Below are positions 46,613-59,712 of a stretch of 64,000 bases of DNA, piece after piece (the stretch's first letter is position 1; every line of letters begins with the position of its first letter). The notes under the pieces are model-generated. The model had not been told where the DNA came from and ran no database searches. It saw nothing but the letters and a program-made list of their open reading frames with translations. A program made the position numbers and the translations under genes. The stretch spans positions 8,468,263 to 8,532,262 of the forward strand of contig CALNVZ010003432.1 of assembly GCA_940671915.1 (NCBI GenBank). Direction: 5' to 3'. Origin of the DNA: Paracentrotus lividus (Eukaryota; Echinodermata; Echinoidea; Camarodonta; Echinidae).

Positions 46613-47436
46613 TCATTTACTTCCATCCTTCTAAAGCAACATTGCAAAAGTCCTCTTCCTCAACAAGATTGTGTCTTTATAAGATTTTCTTATGCTTTAC
46701 ATGTTTGGACTGATATCAAGAACTTGATCTGTGAAGTCACAGATCTGTGTCTCAATAGTTCATCTTATTTCTGTATCTCTAGGATTACTATATTTTCTCT
46801 GCATTTGATTGGTCAAAAAGGGTTTTCTTTATTGAAGAAAAAAAATCAGTATTTGGTCAAAGGAGGATAGTTTTTTTTCTTCCACATGTAACCTCTTTGT
46901 ATGTGAACGGTAGGATGCTTATATCACCGCATGGAGTTACAATTTACAAAGTTGGAGCCATTTTTGGTGTGAGGTTAAAATCAGCATGGGCCTTTACCCA
47001 CAGGCACAAACTTGTCCTTTTAGTGGCACTTCAATTGGCATTATCTTAATTTTTTTATCTTCATCATTGAATATCAATTTCTTTTTTTAAAGGTTATAGG
47101 AGTAAAATGAGAGTTTAGTTTATGCCAATTTGAGTATCATGAAGTGATTCATTTAGACTTATGGAAGTCTTGCATGGAAGTGAGAATCAGCAGTTATTTT
47201 TTGAGAGCCAGAAGGGCATTGCCTCTGTAGACTAGTGAAGTGTATGGGTATGCCTTCTTTCTCAGGTGCTGTGTATTTGTGTTCTTATTCCCTTATTGCT
47301 TTAGTATAGGCATTAATTGATAAGGCAATATATCATGTGATAATGTATTTTGTATTCGGTATGTCTATTGATAAAGCCTTGGTATGTCTAGACTCATGAG
47401 ATTATGTCTGTTTCAATTCCAAGTAGACATAATATA
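46456..47436 (+). other. Hexokinase 3' UTR and downstream flank
   Basis: I see no AATAAA between the stop and 47,532. The first candidates, ATTAAA and AATAAA, lie inside the fold-back repeat at about 47,524-47,537. The true cleavage site is undetermined. A 100-codon frame at 46,568-46,870 has no recognisable product. Confidence 0.4.
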
Positions 47437-47613
47437 CATGTACTATCCAATGCTGCGAACATTGTCTTAACATTTGTATTTCAATATTTTATATTTTTAA
47501 TACCATTATTTACTCAAAATGGTATTAAAAAAATAAAATATTGAAATACAAATGCAGCATTGGATAGTACATGTTGCGAACATTGTCTTAACATTAGTAT
47601 TTCAATATTGTTT
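47437..47613. repeat. Fold-back with a third, direct copy next to a LINE
   Basis: Arm 47,437-47,506 (CATGTACTATCCAATGCTGC ... TTTTTAATACCAT) is inverted at 47,519-47,573, perfect but for a 15-nt segment GAACATTGTCTTAAC missing from the right arm and one base in the T run. Immediately after, GCGAACATTGTCTTAACATT (47,576) repeats the left arm directly, including the 15 nt, and runs into poly-T. Confidence 0.9.
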
Positions 47614-47624
47614 TTTTTTTTTTT

Positions 47625-48790
47625 TTATTATTCAAAACAATTTGGATTTAGAGAGGGTTATTCTTCATATATGGCTTTGCTTTAACTTACAAATAATATT
47701 TCTAAAGCATTCGAAAACAAAAATTGTGTCATTGGTATCTTTTTAGATTTATCAAAAGCCTTTGACTGTGTTGATCACCATATCCTTATTTTAAAAAAAT
47801 GGAACATTATGGTATTCGAGGTACAGCCTCAGATTGGTTTTTTAGTTATTTGAGTAATTGATTGCAATATGTTTATATGAATGATACATCTTCAACTATG
47901 CGAAATATTAATACAGGTGTCCCCCAGGGGTCAGTACTGGGGCCCTTACTGTTTTTAATTTCTGTCAACGACCTTCGATTTGTAAGCAAAATGTTTCATG
48001 CAATTATTTATGCCGATGATACCAACCTTTTTCTGTCCGGGGAAAAGAGTGATTTTTTATGTAACACAGCAAACTCTGAATTAGTAAAGTTTTCTGATTG
48101 GTTTGCATCAAACAAGTTAAAAATTAATGTTTCTAAGACATGCTGTAGGCCTATGATTTTTAAACCTAAGAATAAGCAAATTAATTTTTCTGATATTAAA
48201 TTATTCATTGACAATTGTCAAATTCCATTGGTACATTCCACTCATTTTCTAGGAGTCGTTATTGATGATAAATTAACTTGGAAAAATCATATCAGTTACA
48301 TTTCTAATAAAATATCAAGGGTTATTGGTGCAATAAGCAGATTGAAGAAGTTCATACCTCATAGAATTTTAATGAATATTTATCAAACTCTTATTGTATC
48401 TCATTTAATATATTATAACATTGTATGGGGAGGATGTTCCTCTACACATCTCAATAGAATATTTTTGTTACAGAAACTGGTAATACACATCATTACAGAC
48501 TCAGCTCCTTTTTCACATACCAATCCTTTAGTTTTCCAATGTAGACAACTGAAAATTCAAGATATTCACAAATTGCAAGTTGCCATCTTTATGTTTTCTT
48601 ATTTACACAATTTATTACCAAAATTTTTTAAATGACTGTTTTCAAGAGAACCATTTACCTACCTACCTACTGAGCTTTTGATCATGTTTACAAGATTTCT
48701 TTTCTTCTTATGTCCAGTTGTATATTCTTGTATACTGTTTAAATCAAGGTGCTATTACAAATAAAACCATTGTAAGTTATGAATGCATGT
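47625..48790 (+). pseudogene. Broken non-LTR retrotransposon reverse transcriptase
   Basis: The C-terminal half of an ORF2-type protein, resembling the CR1/L2 group. Motifs in order: FLDLSKAFDCVDHHIL (about 47,740-47,785), GVPQGSVLGPLLFLI (47,919-47,963), YADDTNLFLSG (48,010-48,042) with the catalytic YADD, and FLGVVIDDKLTWKNHI (48,246-48,293). The frame is broken by TAA at 47,683, a frameshift in the A run near 47,793 and TGA at 47,859. From 47,862 to 48,635 it is open for 257 codons. The 5' part, including any endonuclease, is missing. A short 3' UTR with AATAAA at 48,760 follows. It cannot make active enzyme. Confidence 0.92.
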
Positions 48791-49343
48791 ATACATACGC
48801 TGAGGTTTGCACAATGTACATAAAACTGTTGAAGGGTTTAGTATTTCTGCTTTTAGTTAGTAGTTAATAGTTATTCCCATTTTTATTTTTTTTTTTTTTT
48901 TGTACATAGAATCACTCTGCAATTCTAGATCTATTATTAAGATTGAATACTGTCTGTGTCATTGTTTCATCATGTTGAAAAAGGGTCCAAGGATAAAAAA
49001 GTCTGATCCTTAAATAGATTTAGCTTATTATTTTATTGTCCATATAATTATGTTTGCTTGATATTTTTCTCTAAACTGAAGGAAATCAAGCAAAGAAGAA
49101 GATGAATGCCTCCATTTTCAATTAATCATATCCCATGTCAAAAATATTCCACAGATTCATAAATACTTATTTTGATGTGTTCTTTGAACATAAACTAACA
49201 TCATGTCTTATGTGTTTAATCGGTGTCGTGTTATTGGACTTTTCCTCTGTTTTTAGGCCCATTAAAAAGAATAAAAAATCAGGAATAATGACCTCTGTAC
49301 TTTGGTAAATATGACTCTTTTAACTGCTGTTGTTTAAACTGGT
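48791..49343. other. Intergenic, nothing recognised
   Basis: AT-rich DNA with a poly-T run near 48,884-48,901. Confidence 0.7.
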
Positions 49344-49453
49344 GTAGGACGACTACCCCTCCCCTAAACAACTACCCCTTACCATAATGTTACTATCTAA
49401 CTCTACCCCTATTTTGTCGTGGGATTAATTTTTTTAGGGGTAGTTGTCTTGAA
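49344..49453. repeat. GGACAA-TACCCCC family element, copy 3
   Basis: ACGACTACCCCTCCCCTAAA and CAACTACCCC at the left are mirrored by TTAGGGGTAGTTGTC at the right. The TTAGGG-type core of the other two copies is lost. Confidence 0.6.
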
Positions 49454-49556
49454 ATGCTTTGAACCATTTTTCACCATGATTTGTTTATAGATCGTGTCCA
49501 ACAAGTTCACAAAAATTAGACATTGTGTTACAGAGTCACAGTCCAATCAAGTGTTA

Positions 49557-49703
49557 GGGTGGTACCTCACTTCACGGAGACGTCTCCGCGACAGATTGGA
49601 AAATTTTGTCTCCGCAACTGATAAAAAAGTATCAAAGACGTCTCCAATATCGCGAGACGTCTCTGAGACGTCTCCGCGATATTGGAGACGTGAGATACCA
49701 CCC
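49557..49703. mobile_element. Harbinger-like MITE with TTA flanks
   Basis: GGGTGGTACCTCAC and GTGAGATACCACCC are inverted ends, flanked by TTA in direct orientation (49,554-49,556 and 49,704-49,706). TWA target duplications and GG-starting ends are typical of PIF/Harbinger elements (recalled). Internally GAGACGTCTC occurs repeatedly, with CCAATATCGCG facing CGCGATATTGG. 147 bp. Confidence 0.82.
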
Positions 49704-49709
49704 TTACTG

Positions 49710-50476
49710 AGCACAGATATTACAAGAATTTTGTTGGAACGAGACGGTTCTCCTGATCCCAATTTGGGCAAACCTATGTTTTTATTGTTCAGTGTAATGA
49801 GATTTTGTCATGGCGAGGTAGTTGGCCTGGTCCAAAGCACCTCGTTATAAAAGGAGTAGACTGTACTTGGAATTTTACGTCTGATTGTTGAGCAAAAAAG
49901 ACACAAACTACCAGAGATCTACCTCAGTTGGAATGAAAAGAAATTGCTTTCCGCTGATGGGTTTTATTATAATTTCTATCTTCTTTTTTTCATGAATCTT
50001 GGAAGATATATCTTGAAAAATTTTCCAAGCTCTTTAAAACAGTAAAAAGAAATTCATACTTCAGCTGTTGTATTCACAAAAAATACATGTGCAAACTTCA
50101 AATGCATATGAACAGAAATTTATAAAAAGCTTTAAAATTATACCTGTATATAGTTTGTTTTCTTTAATGTATATCATAGCACTAGTACGAGTTTGAAAAA
50201 AATGATTGTTTTATTCCTGAAAGAAAATCGTATGAAAATAAAAGGATTGTCAAATGTAAAATCTGGAATGATAAATAGATTTAAAAGACAAAAACTGTTT
50301 AACTTTAATGATTGATCTTGCCAAATTAGTTTGTAATTAATTGCCATTACCATAAAATGCCAAAGAAACAAATTTAGAATCGATGTATGATGTGTGCCAA
50401 ATTGCCAAGTGTTGTATAGATGATAGAGAATCGATTTTCAATCTATAATACATTCCAATGTTTATCTAATATTTCA
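49710..50476. other. Intergenic with a degraded dispersed repeat
   Basis: GGCCTGGTCCAAAGCACCTC at about 49,829 parallels GGCTTGGCCCAGAGCACCTT at 34,077, suggesting a dispersed repeat. The rest is AT-rich with no gene. Confidence 0.4.
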
Positions 50477-50524
50477 GATATGACCTCATGCAGCCAGATT
50501 TATTGGTGCAGCTATGTGAATAAA
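50477..50524 (+). other. Orphan sequence resembling a terminal exon
   Basis: TATTTCAG precedes a short frame YDLMQPDLLVQLCE ending in TGAATAAA, so the stop overlaps an AATAAA signal. The implied phase would join to hexokinase exon 8 (two bases carried), but I do not recognise the peptide and chance is likely. Confidence 0.2.
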
Positions 50525-50639
50525 AGATTGCTTTCTCATTCATACTTTTAGACTTTGGTCTTGTGTGTTCATTCAATTTGTTTTAGCAGTATTCAAGATT
50601 AAGTCATCTAGATTTATGCATAATCCTTTTTGTGTCGAT

Positions 50640-50672
<33 letters not shown>

Positions 50673-51761
50673 ATTAGGAGTTGGATGAGAGAAGTAGACA
50701 AAATTTGGCCATTAATTTGAGCGAACAAAAATATAGTTTAAAAAAAAAAAAAAATCATTATTTTAGAACAGATCACAATATGAATTTTTATATTCATTCT
50801 TTCAAAGACAATTATACTCGGTCCAATGAGTTTTCTGTATTTATTTGTCTTTTAACTGTCAATTTAAGACTACAGAAAATACATTAATTGTTTTGAATCA
50901 TTAAATTATGTTTCATTGTGTCGTATATTTTAGATAGGAAAGGAACATAAAAGAAAATGATGAAAGGGAGGGTTGCCAATACGAGATGAAGAAAGAGAGG
51001 AAGAAAAAGAGAAAAGGGGTGTGAGATCATCAGAATCACATAATATATGCATGAGCAATGAATAACGAAATAAATGAGGGAATAAAAAAAATCCACGATG
51101 CGTCCCATTTCAACAAAAAAAAATTACCTGGACCAGCAATTTTTTTTCTCGTTATAAACAAACAGTTCATGGGTTACAGAGTGCATCTTTTTATAATTTG
51201 GTTGCGTTTTTTTTTTTTTCTTCTTTTCTTTTCTTCTTCCTTCATATTGACATCAAACACGATACAAATGAGCCATACATAGATGATCACAAAGTATTCA
51301 AATATCTATTTGTCAAAATTAAATTGCGCAGAACAATAAAAAGTTGTCAACGACCTTATCGGGGGAAAAAATGCTTCATGAGCATTTCTTTTCATTTTCT
51401 TTGTTGTTGTTTTTTTTTTTTTCTTCCTTTCTTCTTCTCTTCTTCTTCTTCTTCTTCTCTTCAAATTATTGATAATTGAATCACTTGCTGTAAGCCTCTA
51501 GATATGGTTATTTGTGCTCTGTTCACGCAATTTGATTTTCGCATTAAAATTTCAAACTTTCTTGCCTCATCCATGCGTTGCTCTTTCGTACTGTACTCGG
51601 TGTCAATAGAAAGAAGACAAAATTTAACTAAAATTGACGCCCTTTAAATCTAATTTTGTTGTTTTCGCTTTCGGACTCTAACTGTGGAATTTTGTTTTTA
51701 TTTTAAAATGTACCGAAATGTTAAAAAATCAAAAGAAATTAGTTGAAAAATAATCAAACTA
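50525..51761. other. Intergenic, simple sequence
   Basis: A 30-base poly-T begins at about 50,642, with A- and T-rich runs at 50,740 and 51,207-51,240, and a CTT-rich tract at 51,408-51,463. No gene is supported. Confidence 0.7.
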
Positions 51762-52026
51762 ATTTTCTTTGCTATATATTTTCCTAAATAACAACAGCAA
51801 ACTATAAAATTAAGGGAGTCGAGAAAGAAGTGGCTAAACCAAAGCAATGTCCAAAGAAGAGAATAACAAAGTGCCTACGCTTTGATTTTATATAGGCAAA
51901 TGACTTGTGAAATTTGTTTTGTTTGTAAAGGCAAAACTTGTATTACCGGAAAATTGCTCTGAGGCAGGAGGGAGGCACATAAAAAAAAATAATAAAGGGG
52001 GTCCGAGCGCCCCGGCCCCCCCCCCC

Positions 52027-52066
<40 letters not shown>

Positions 52067-52815
52067 CACATAAATTAGAGCATAGAAAGTGTCTAAAACC
52101 TTGGGGGACATGTCAAACGACTTAACCCCCTCCCCTTCCCTCTAAAATATAATTTGAATGAAGGTGAATATTTTGACGGCGGCAGGCCGGAAAAGAGTGC
52201 CTATAATATACGAACCCTTTTTTTTGGGGGGGACTTTGGCCGAGTGAAACTCGATTTGCACCCCCCCTTCCCGGATGGATGTAATTTGAATGAAACAAAT
52301 CATCCACAACCCCCCCCCTTGAAGCTACCAAGTGAAACTGTGACGTGCATAGAAAAAGACGTTGTGTACAAATATCTAGATCTCCGAGGGCCTACATGCC
52401 AGGAAAACTCCCCGGGGTTCATAACAACAAAATTCCGAAACTTGGGATTCCCTTCCTTGGCTCTAGATCCATCCCTGGTCCCGCCAGCTGTACCTATAGC
52501 TATCTTTAAATCACCGCAATAATTTGTCGTTTGCCTAATTTTCTTGCTATATATTTTCCTAAATAACAACAGCAAAACTATAAAAATTAAGGGGTCGAGA
52601 AAGAAATTGGCTAAACCAAAGCATGTCCAAAGAAGAGAAAAACAAAGTGGCCTTACGCTTTGATTTTATATAGGCAAAATGACTTGTGAAATTGTTTTGT
52701 TTTGTAAAGGCAAAACTTGTATTACCGGAAAAATTGCTCTGAGGCAGGAGGGAGGCACATAAAAAAAAATAATAAAGGGGGTCGAGCGCCCCGGCCCCCC
52801 CCCCCTTAAAAAAAA

Positions 52816-52847
<32 letters not shown>

Positions 52848-53330
52848 CACATAAATTTAGAGCATAGAAAGTGTCTAAACCTTGGGGGACGTTTCAAACG
52901 ACTTAACCCCTCCCCTTCCTCTAAAATATAATTTGAATAAAGGTGAAATATTTGACGGCGGCAGGCCGGAAAAGAAAGTGCCTATATATACGAACCCTTT
53001 TTTTTTGGGGGGGGGGGACTTTGGCCCGAGTGAAACTCGATTTGCACCCCCCCCCCTCCCGGATGGATGTAATTGAATGAAAACAACCATCCACACCCCC
53101 CCCCCCACCCGAAGCTACCAGTAACTGTGAGACGTGCATAGAAAAGACGTGTGTACAAATAACTAGATCTCCGAGGGCCTACATGCCAGGAAAACCTCCC
53201 GGGGTTCATAACAACAAAATTTCCGAAATTGGAATACCCTTCCTTGGCTCCTAGATCCATCCTGTTCCCTCCAGCTGTACCTATAGCTATCTTTAAATCA
53301 TCCCGCAATAATTGTCGTTTTGCCGCCCCC
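51762..53330. repeat. 775-bp tandem duplication rich in homopolymers
   Basis: Copy 1 begins near 51,771 (GCTATATATTTTCCTAAATA) and copy 2 at 52,546 with the same start. Shared blocks are AACTTGTATTACCGGAAAA, GCTCTGAGGCAGGAGGGAGG, poly-C then a run of about 36 A, GACGGCGGCAGGCCGGAAAA and AGGGCCTACATGCCAGGAAA. Many differences are homopolymer-length changes, with some other single-base indels and substitutions. No credible gene: frames on both strands change at every indel. Confidence 0.92.
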
Positions 53331-54280
53331 CCCCCCCCATCTTTAAATTTGAAAAGTTATTGTGTTATGATAAAATTATCACATCCCTTGTTTTCTTTTC
53401 CATTCTTAATCAAAAGAAACATAATTGAATCAAATTGAACAAAAAAAAAACAACCACATAGACGCACCATTGATTTTCCGCCGGTTCGAGACGATTGCTC
53501 CTCAGAAAAAGAATAACTTGAGAAAGAAAAAAAAATTCGGGTCAATGTCAGGCCAAGAAAAGCAAATTCACAACAATAAGAAAAAAGGATTTTTGTAAGG
53601 TTATTCATTGGTTTTCACAGAAACCATCCTTCGTAGTTCGAAGTAAATTTGGCGAGATGTGAAAAACAACCAATAATTATTTGTAAGGCGAATTGCATCA
53701 TTCAATATTAAGATATCATTCCGGAGATCTACCCCAGTATTTACTTGGCAATGGTCTCGAATATGCCACATCCTTGTTGATATATTTTGGAGAACAACCT
53801 GCTCGTCATAGAGCTTTTATTGCACCTACTAAGAATTATTGACATTTTAGATGTACTTTGATCGGTCAATGATATACACCAGCGAGGGGTGCCAATCTAA
53901 ATATGAAGTCATGAAATTTTTCATATTTTTTAATATTAAAAAAATTCTTTTTGCTGTTAACAGTAGAAAACTTTTCTGATTTCGTCAAATTCAAATGTTC
54001 TCTCTCCTTCATTCTTTAGTGCAACAATTATTATACGAAGTAAAAAGATTATAATGTTTTCATGCGTGACCAAATTTGATTTTAAAAACGAAGTGACCCG
54101 CGCGTTTTATATTGAAATGTCCCCCGCTATCTTCGCTCTCACGACAGGTTTTTTCTCAATGACGAAACCCCCCACGAAGGCTCAAGAGGCCGCGCCTACT
54201 CCATACCCCCACTTTTACCATGTGGATAATACTGTGTGTGTGCATTACGGTATTTACGTCGGTACACATTGCACACGTCA
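53331..54280. other. Intergenic, nothing recognised
   Basis: AT-rich DNA with short A runs. From about 54,060 the sequence becomes more GC-rich (ACCCGCGCG, GAGGCCGCGCC). Confidence 0.6.
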
Positions 54281-54478
54281 TATAAAAACGTACACACACA
54301 TTTTACAAGCTAGAAAAACTGGAGATATCGAGACGGCATCTATTCAACTTGGTGATCAATATACAACATTTGACTACATTTTGAGAGATTCATCGGTTCG
54401 TGATACCTGTAATTTCTTCCTGCTTTTCGCATTATTTTGAGACACATCACATCCATCATGTATCAGATTCCTACACAG
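54281..54478 (+). promoter_or_regulatory. Candidate promoter and first exon of the second hexokinase gene
   Basis: TATAAAA at 54,281-54,287, then an ATG at 54,458 opening MYQIPTQ, followed by CAG|GTAAAA in phase 0, the phase the exon at 62,786 requires. The surrounding GC-richer stretch is promoter-like. A chance fit is quite possible; see the competing candidate at 60,268. Confidence 0.22.
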
Positions 54479-57400
54479 GTAAAAACATGCTCAGTTTTTG
54501 TGATTTTTATTTCCTGATTTTGACCTGGATGAATCGATGCATGTGTCTTGATAGCTGCATGTTTGTGACTTTCCCTGTGAGTGAAAGGGGAGGGGGTGTG
54601 TTCGTGTGGCTGTGGTACACTGGTAGGAATGCTACTTGCAAATGATGATGATTTTGGTGTGCTCTGTGATTGTCATGCTGTTGGTAATGTGAAAATTTGA
54701 GACGATAATACAAAAGAAATAATTTAATAATATAAATAATTAAACTAAATTTCAATTAGATTCTAAACGATCGATCATGGCTGTAGTGAGTGTTGAAACT
54801 TGAATTTTTATTTTTATTTGCTCAGTTGAACAAGACTAATTTATAGGCCTATAAGTTAGAGTCTAGGATTATCAGAAAGTAGTTTGGACTAGATTATCTG
54901 TGGTATATTAAATTAATTAAAGTATAGCCTAGGCCCAAAACCCAAGTAAATTTTCAATCAACAACCATTTTCCTTGGAATCAAGAAAAAAAAAAATAACG
55001 GACCTAACCTTCCGCTTTGTAATAAATTAGGCCAGGGGAAGAGTGGATCATGATATGGATATTGTCTGGAAGTCGTAGGCCTAGTCTATTTTCTTTCAAT
55101 CTTTGTTCACAAGTTATGGCTTATTCCACTCATATGTACGAGATCAATATACAGAACAAAGTCAGAAGTATTTATATTGACCTCGTATTGAATAAGGTAC
55201 TTTTCGTTGTAGGAAAAAATGTAGACCCAGATGTTAGGTTATAGCTAAGGAAATTTAGAAATAGAATGCAATAATTTTGATAAGTGATATATAGATCTAT
55301 ATTGTTTATATAAAAATTCTTTCTTGTAATTAATCTTATGAAAGATAGAAAAATAAAGAGAAACTCACCGCTGGTCCTGGTGCGTGTCCAGTAACGTAGT
55401 AAAAGCGCCTCCAATGGTATACTGTGTGCAGCTATGGCGCTATTGTTAAGAGTCGTCGCAAATCAGCTTCATCACCTGAGAAATCGGCATTTTTTAAAAA
55501 ACAAACTCGGACACACCGTAATTACTTTATGTCGTGTGCGCTGACCCACATGATATATCGTACTACTGAATCCATCACTGGGTAGAAAAACTGAAAGACT
55601 AGTACAATTGTTGACATTCTTCTAGTTGAAGCAGAAACAGTAAAGGGAATTTTCTTGGAAATACATCTATGACGTCTGGTTTGAACTGTCAGTTCTTTTT
55701 TAAGTCCTTATTTTTCTTGTCCTTAATTTTTATTTTTCCTCTTTCGTATTCTTTTCCTTGTCGTTTCCCATAGTCATCTTCTTTTTATTGTTGTTGTTCT
55801 TTTCGTCTTTTCATTTTATTTATTTATTCTTTTATTATATAATTATTTTTTGCGCCCCTAAATTGCCGCCCGGGGCACACGCCCCTTCACCCTCCTCTAA
55901 CGTTAGATAGTCACTCCTGGCAGAGCGTTGCAGCTCTTCAGAATATCAATATATAATATATATATCATTATATATAAAAAATACAAATACAAAATTGATT
56001 TAAAAAGGAAAAAAAAAAGGAAGATCATGTAAAGAACGACTTGAGCCTACCCCTATAGCTGTTATATATGGTACTCTTCTTGAGGCCCGAAGGCGGATTT
56101 TTTTTTTTTTTTTACACCCCCCCCCCCCCACTTATCACGCGGCCATATTAAACGTGGAAAAAAATCTGATGTACTTTTTGATCGCCAGGCGTGATGTCAA
56201 AAATTAGATGTACCTTTTTGTCCACTTTGCAGATTTCGAACCCACCCGTAAAAATCCTAGTAGGGGCCTGCTATGTGCAAAACATTAACATGGTTATTAC
56301 AAAAAAATTTAAATATAAATCTACTCTCAGCTTTGGAGAAAAACTAAGTCAAGCTCAATAAGTTTTTAATGGATCGGTAGTGAGATGCCTATCACCGAAG
56401 TAATCTTACTCGACTTACTCCACGAATTACCCAAGGCCCTGTATTGTTATTTAGGGCCTTGAATTACACCGCACAGCGCCCTCATAAGACGTAAGTTATA
56501 TAAGTGCATTGCAAGCAGTACATTGCATTCGTCGCTACAAAAACCGGAATATATTTCGGTTCTATCCAACTTTAAACCTTTCCGATGACATCGAGTGGAG
56601 ACAGACCCCCCATAAAGGTTATAGGCAACAAGGAAGGATAATTGGTACGTAAAAATATACATTTGTTGTGAAAATATTTATATAGAAATGTAGTTATGCA
56701 CCTAACAGTGTCACTGTATTTGCTAGTAGTCCCACGTAGTGGTGCTGCTAGCGTGGCTTATTCTATAGGTCTGGAGTTATCTTGTTTTCGCAGAATAATC
56801 AAATGTCATCTTGTGAGGTTTATGGTCATGCTTTCAATATTTTGATAGAATCAGTACATGTGTAGATTTCCCCCTTTTTTTTCTCTCTCTTTTTTTTTTT
56901 TTTCCTTTTTTTTTTTTTTCTTCAATTTTTAGGCCTACTGTAGATATACCTAGAGAGGAATCTATGAGATTTAGAATTGCCAATCTGACATTGTAAATCT
57001 AGAAGTCTTGCATGAACATTTTTAAAGTAGTTGACTTCATTGTCTGACCCAAGATGATATCAATCATATTACACAAATTGAATCAAAATGAAATAGTTCA
57101 TAGATGCCAACATTTAAAAAAAAAACAAATTTATATTCTTTGCCTAAAGGTCTAATGGAATGCATGTACTTTAGGCCATTGATGCAGTAACAGGTTTACT
57201 GATGATGTCCAGTTCTTATGCTGTAAAATTTAGCTTCACATACAAACACCCAGTACATTTAATGACAATAAATTAGACAGGGATGGGAAACCAGTTACAG
57301 TAAATAAGTTTATTTTAGCCAACTTACATGGGATAACCACACATAAACAGATGCCGGCCTGCAAGGAGCGAGTTATTCATAATCCCTCGTAGAGGGCAAC

Positions 57401-59712
57401 GAACCATAATGTTGGTTTGAATAAATGAAATGAATGAAGAAATTAATACAGTCCAAATATATTAAACTGGTTATGACACAATTAAACAATAACATCATGG
57501 CGTATTAATAGAAAACATCAAACGCTGACATGCATGTCAGCCAATTGCAACCTGCGGGAAGCCACTGATCTCCACAAACCGGAGGAAGAACAACCAAGAA
57601 GAAGAAGAAGAAGCATGTGTCCATATGGCCTTTCCCAACTGGGTCTAGTAATTTTTTTAAATGTACAAATGTAGGCCTTGGTCCAACAAATTTCAGGTCA
57701 CTGATAAATAAACCATAAATAGTCCTCTATCATTTCCCTTTCACTAAAACCAGACCAGGGCCTCTTTTGTCCTCCACACAATAGTGAAAGTGATGCTATT
57801 ATGTAATCATGCATTGTATGGGAAATGATGTGTGTTTCCTAGGGTCTTGTAAACAGCATGACCTTATGCCTTATGGAGCTTGATGTTTGAAGCTCCTTGA
57901 TCAATATTGAGCAAGGTCATTTGCAGAGGGGACAAAATGTTTTAAGAGGCCAGATTTTAGTAAAAAAAGTGCCCCCATTATTTTATCTTTAAAAAGGGTG
58001 TTCAGTGTCTCAGTTTGCAGCCAGGTTTGAAATATTTGAGATTTTGACTGCAATTCTCACTACACACTTGCATGTTTTATTCTGGAATGTTGGCCTCCAT
58101 TTCCATGTATAAAGCAATGTCCAAGGGGGGAGGGGCTATTGAGAAAACTGCCAGTACCTATTTTTTGTCTTAATTTGATCGATTGGACTATCTTCAGTAC
58201 GGCTAATTTTCTTCCTTTTTTCAACAAGGTCGCAGATGGTATATTGGATGGCTTCTAGGGCTAATATTAAATTGTCCAAATGTATTGGACCTTGAGTTTG
58301 ATTTTGGAGCCCTTAATGTTCATGGACATGTAGGCCTACATGTATCATATGGGATGCCTGCTAAGCCTAGTAGAGTTCATCCATGAATCTACATTCAGTC
58401 CTAACTAGATAGATTGCAAAAGAAATATGGTTTCTGCGACCATGTTTGGTACTCCCCAGGTCCCTTGTCCACTGTGACCATGAGTTACATCCTGTCTTGT
58501 AGAAACTGGAAGGGTATGCTAAGTTCAGCAGGAAAAAATATAAAAGTTTCTGAGACCTTTAGCAGAGATTAGTTGTAGAGTAATAGTTACTGGGGACACT
58601 TACAATGTGCTTTACAATAGCCATTTCAGTATCGAGTGCTTTGAATATATCAGAAATTTAATATACATGTAGGAGATAAAAACCATGTATGTCCACTAAA
58701 ATTTGTTTCCAATCATGCAAAACAAAAGAAAAAGAAAAAAAAAGCAAACATATTAGTGAAGATTTGACAAAAATCCCACTAAGGTTAATAAAAAAGTTAT
58801 GATTTTTTAAAAGTTTTCATTTGTGACACAACTTAGAAGGTACTCTCTACTTTAAACAAGACAACAAGTTTCAACACATACAGATCTGCTAAATTTTAGT
58901 AGAATACTGTTTTACCAGGGAAAAAGCAAAGTAAACATTGCACACTGCTTCTTGGAGATGATGAATCAATTTTTTACCCGGTACTTCCTGGTGAAGGAAA
59001 TATTCAACCCATTTCATTGCAATAAAAGAAACTTAATCATGATGCATTATATTATTGATGAAGAGAGAGAGAGGAATGTCGTGTAAAATTTGTTTTGTGA
59101 GAAATGGATGTGAAGATTGTGTTTGGTGAGTTGTCATGCATTGGATGAAATATTGTGAGTTTATTTGACTTGATTGATTGAATTTAATACAGAAGTGTTT
59201 GCAGGATTATTAATTCTTAAGATTTATTTTGTTTGGGGTGATTGGCTCATGCAAGTGGTGGTGAGTTTTGGGAGATTTGCTTTTCAAGGTAATCAGTCTG
59301 ACTAATTTAGTTGTCAACTTCTTGCATGCTAATTCAAACAATATCTAACTGAAATTAATTTCTACATGTTAGATAATTAACTGGTTTTCATTTTTTAGTT
59401 CAGTAGTTGAATTCACTTTATTAATTAAAATAGCATTTGGATATAAACATCAGTTTTAACAATAAAACATCAATACTAACAATTTTTTTCAAATAGTCAA
59501 TTGAACCATGTTTGATAACACAAATTAATTTTGTTCTGTTGGTTGTTTTAGTTGTTAGTGCATGGATTGTGTATGTTTCCTCTTTAATAACCTTGCATGT
59601 GGATATGTTTTCCCTACTACATGTTTTTCTTTTTGTTTTCCTTGGTTTTTCTCTCTACTAATTCTAGCATTGGGATTCTACTTCTGATTACATCAAGGAT
59701 CCATTTCCCGTA
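54479..59712. other. Long intergenic or intronic stretch without a recognised gene
   Basis: AT-rich. CpG-containing sequence at about 55,370-55,560 includes, on the minus strand, a donor-like GTGAGT after ACCAGCG, but no start codon in frame. Poly-C near 56,116, pyrimidine-rich DNA at 56,872-56,925 and an AAG run near 57,597-57,614. Nothing else identified. Confidence 0.55.

Noticed and set aside
49494..49850. 118-codon frame with SRD/TSP repeats
   Set aside because: It crosses the Harbinger-like MITE; the apparent repeats are its GAGACGTCTC motifs.
52122..53308. Several overlapping glycine/proline-rich frames
   Set aside because: They arise from poly-C/poly-G and A-rich runs in the 775-bp duplication and shift frame at each homopolymer change.
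54054..54440. 128-codon frame in GC-richer DNA
   Set aside because: No recognisable domain and no splice partner; promoter or UTR sequence is at least as likely. It remains the least secure rejection.
55172..55414. Minus-strand first exon ending at a GTGAGT donor
   Set aside because: The frame has no ATG near its start and no acceptor partner was identified.
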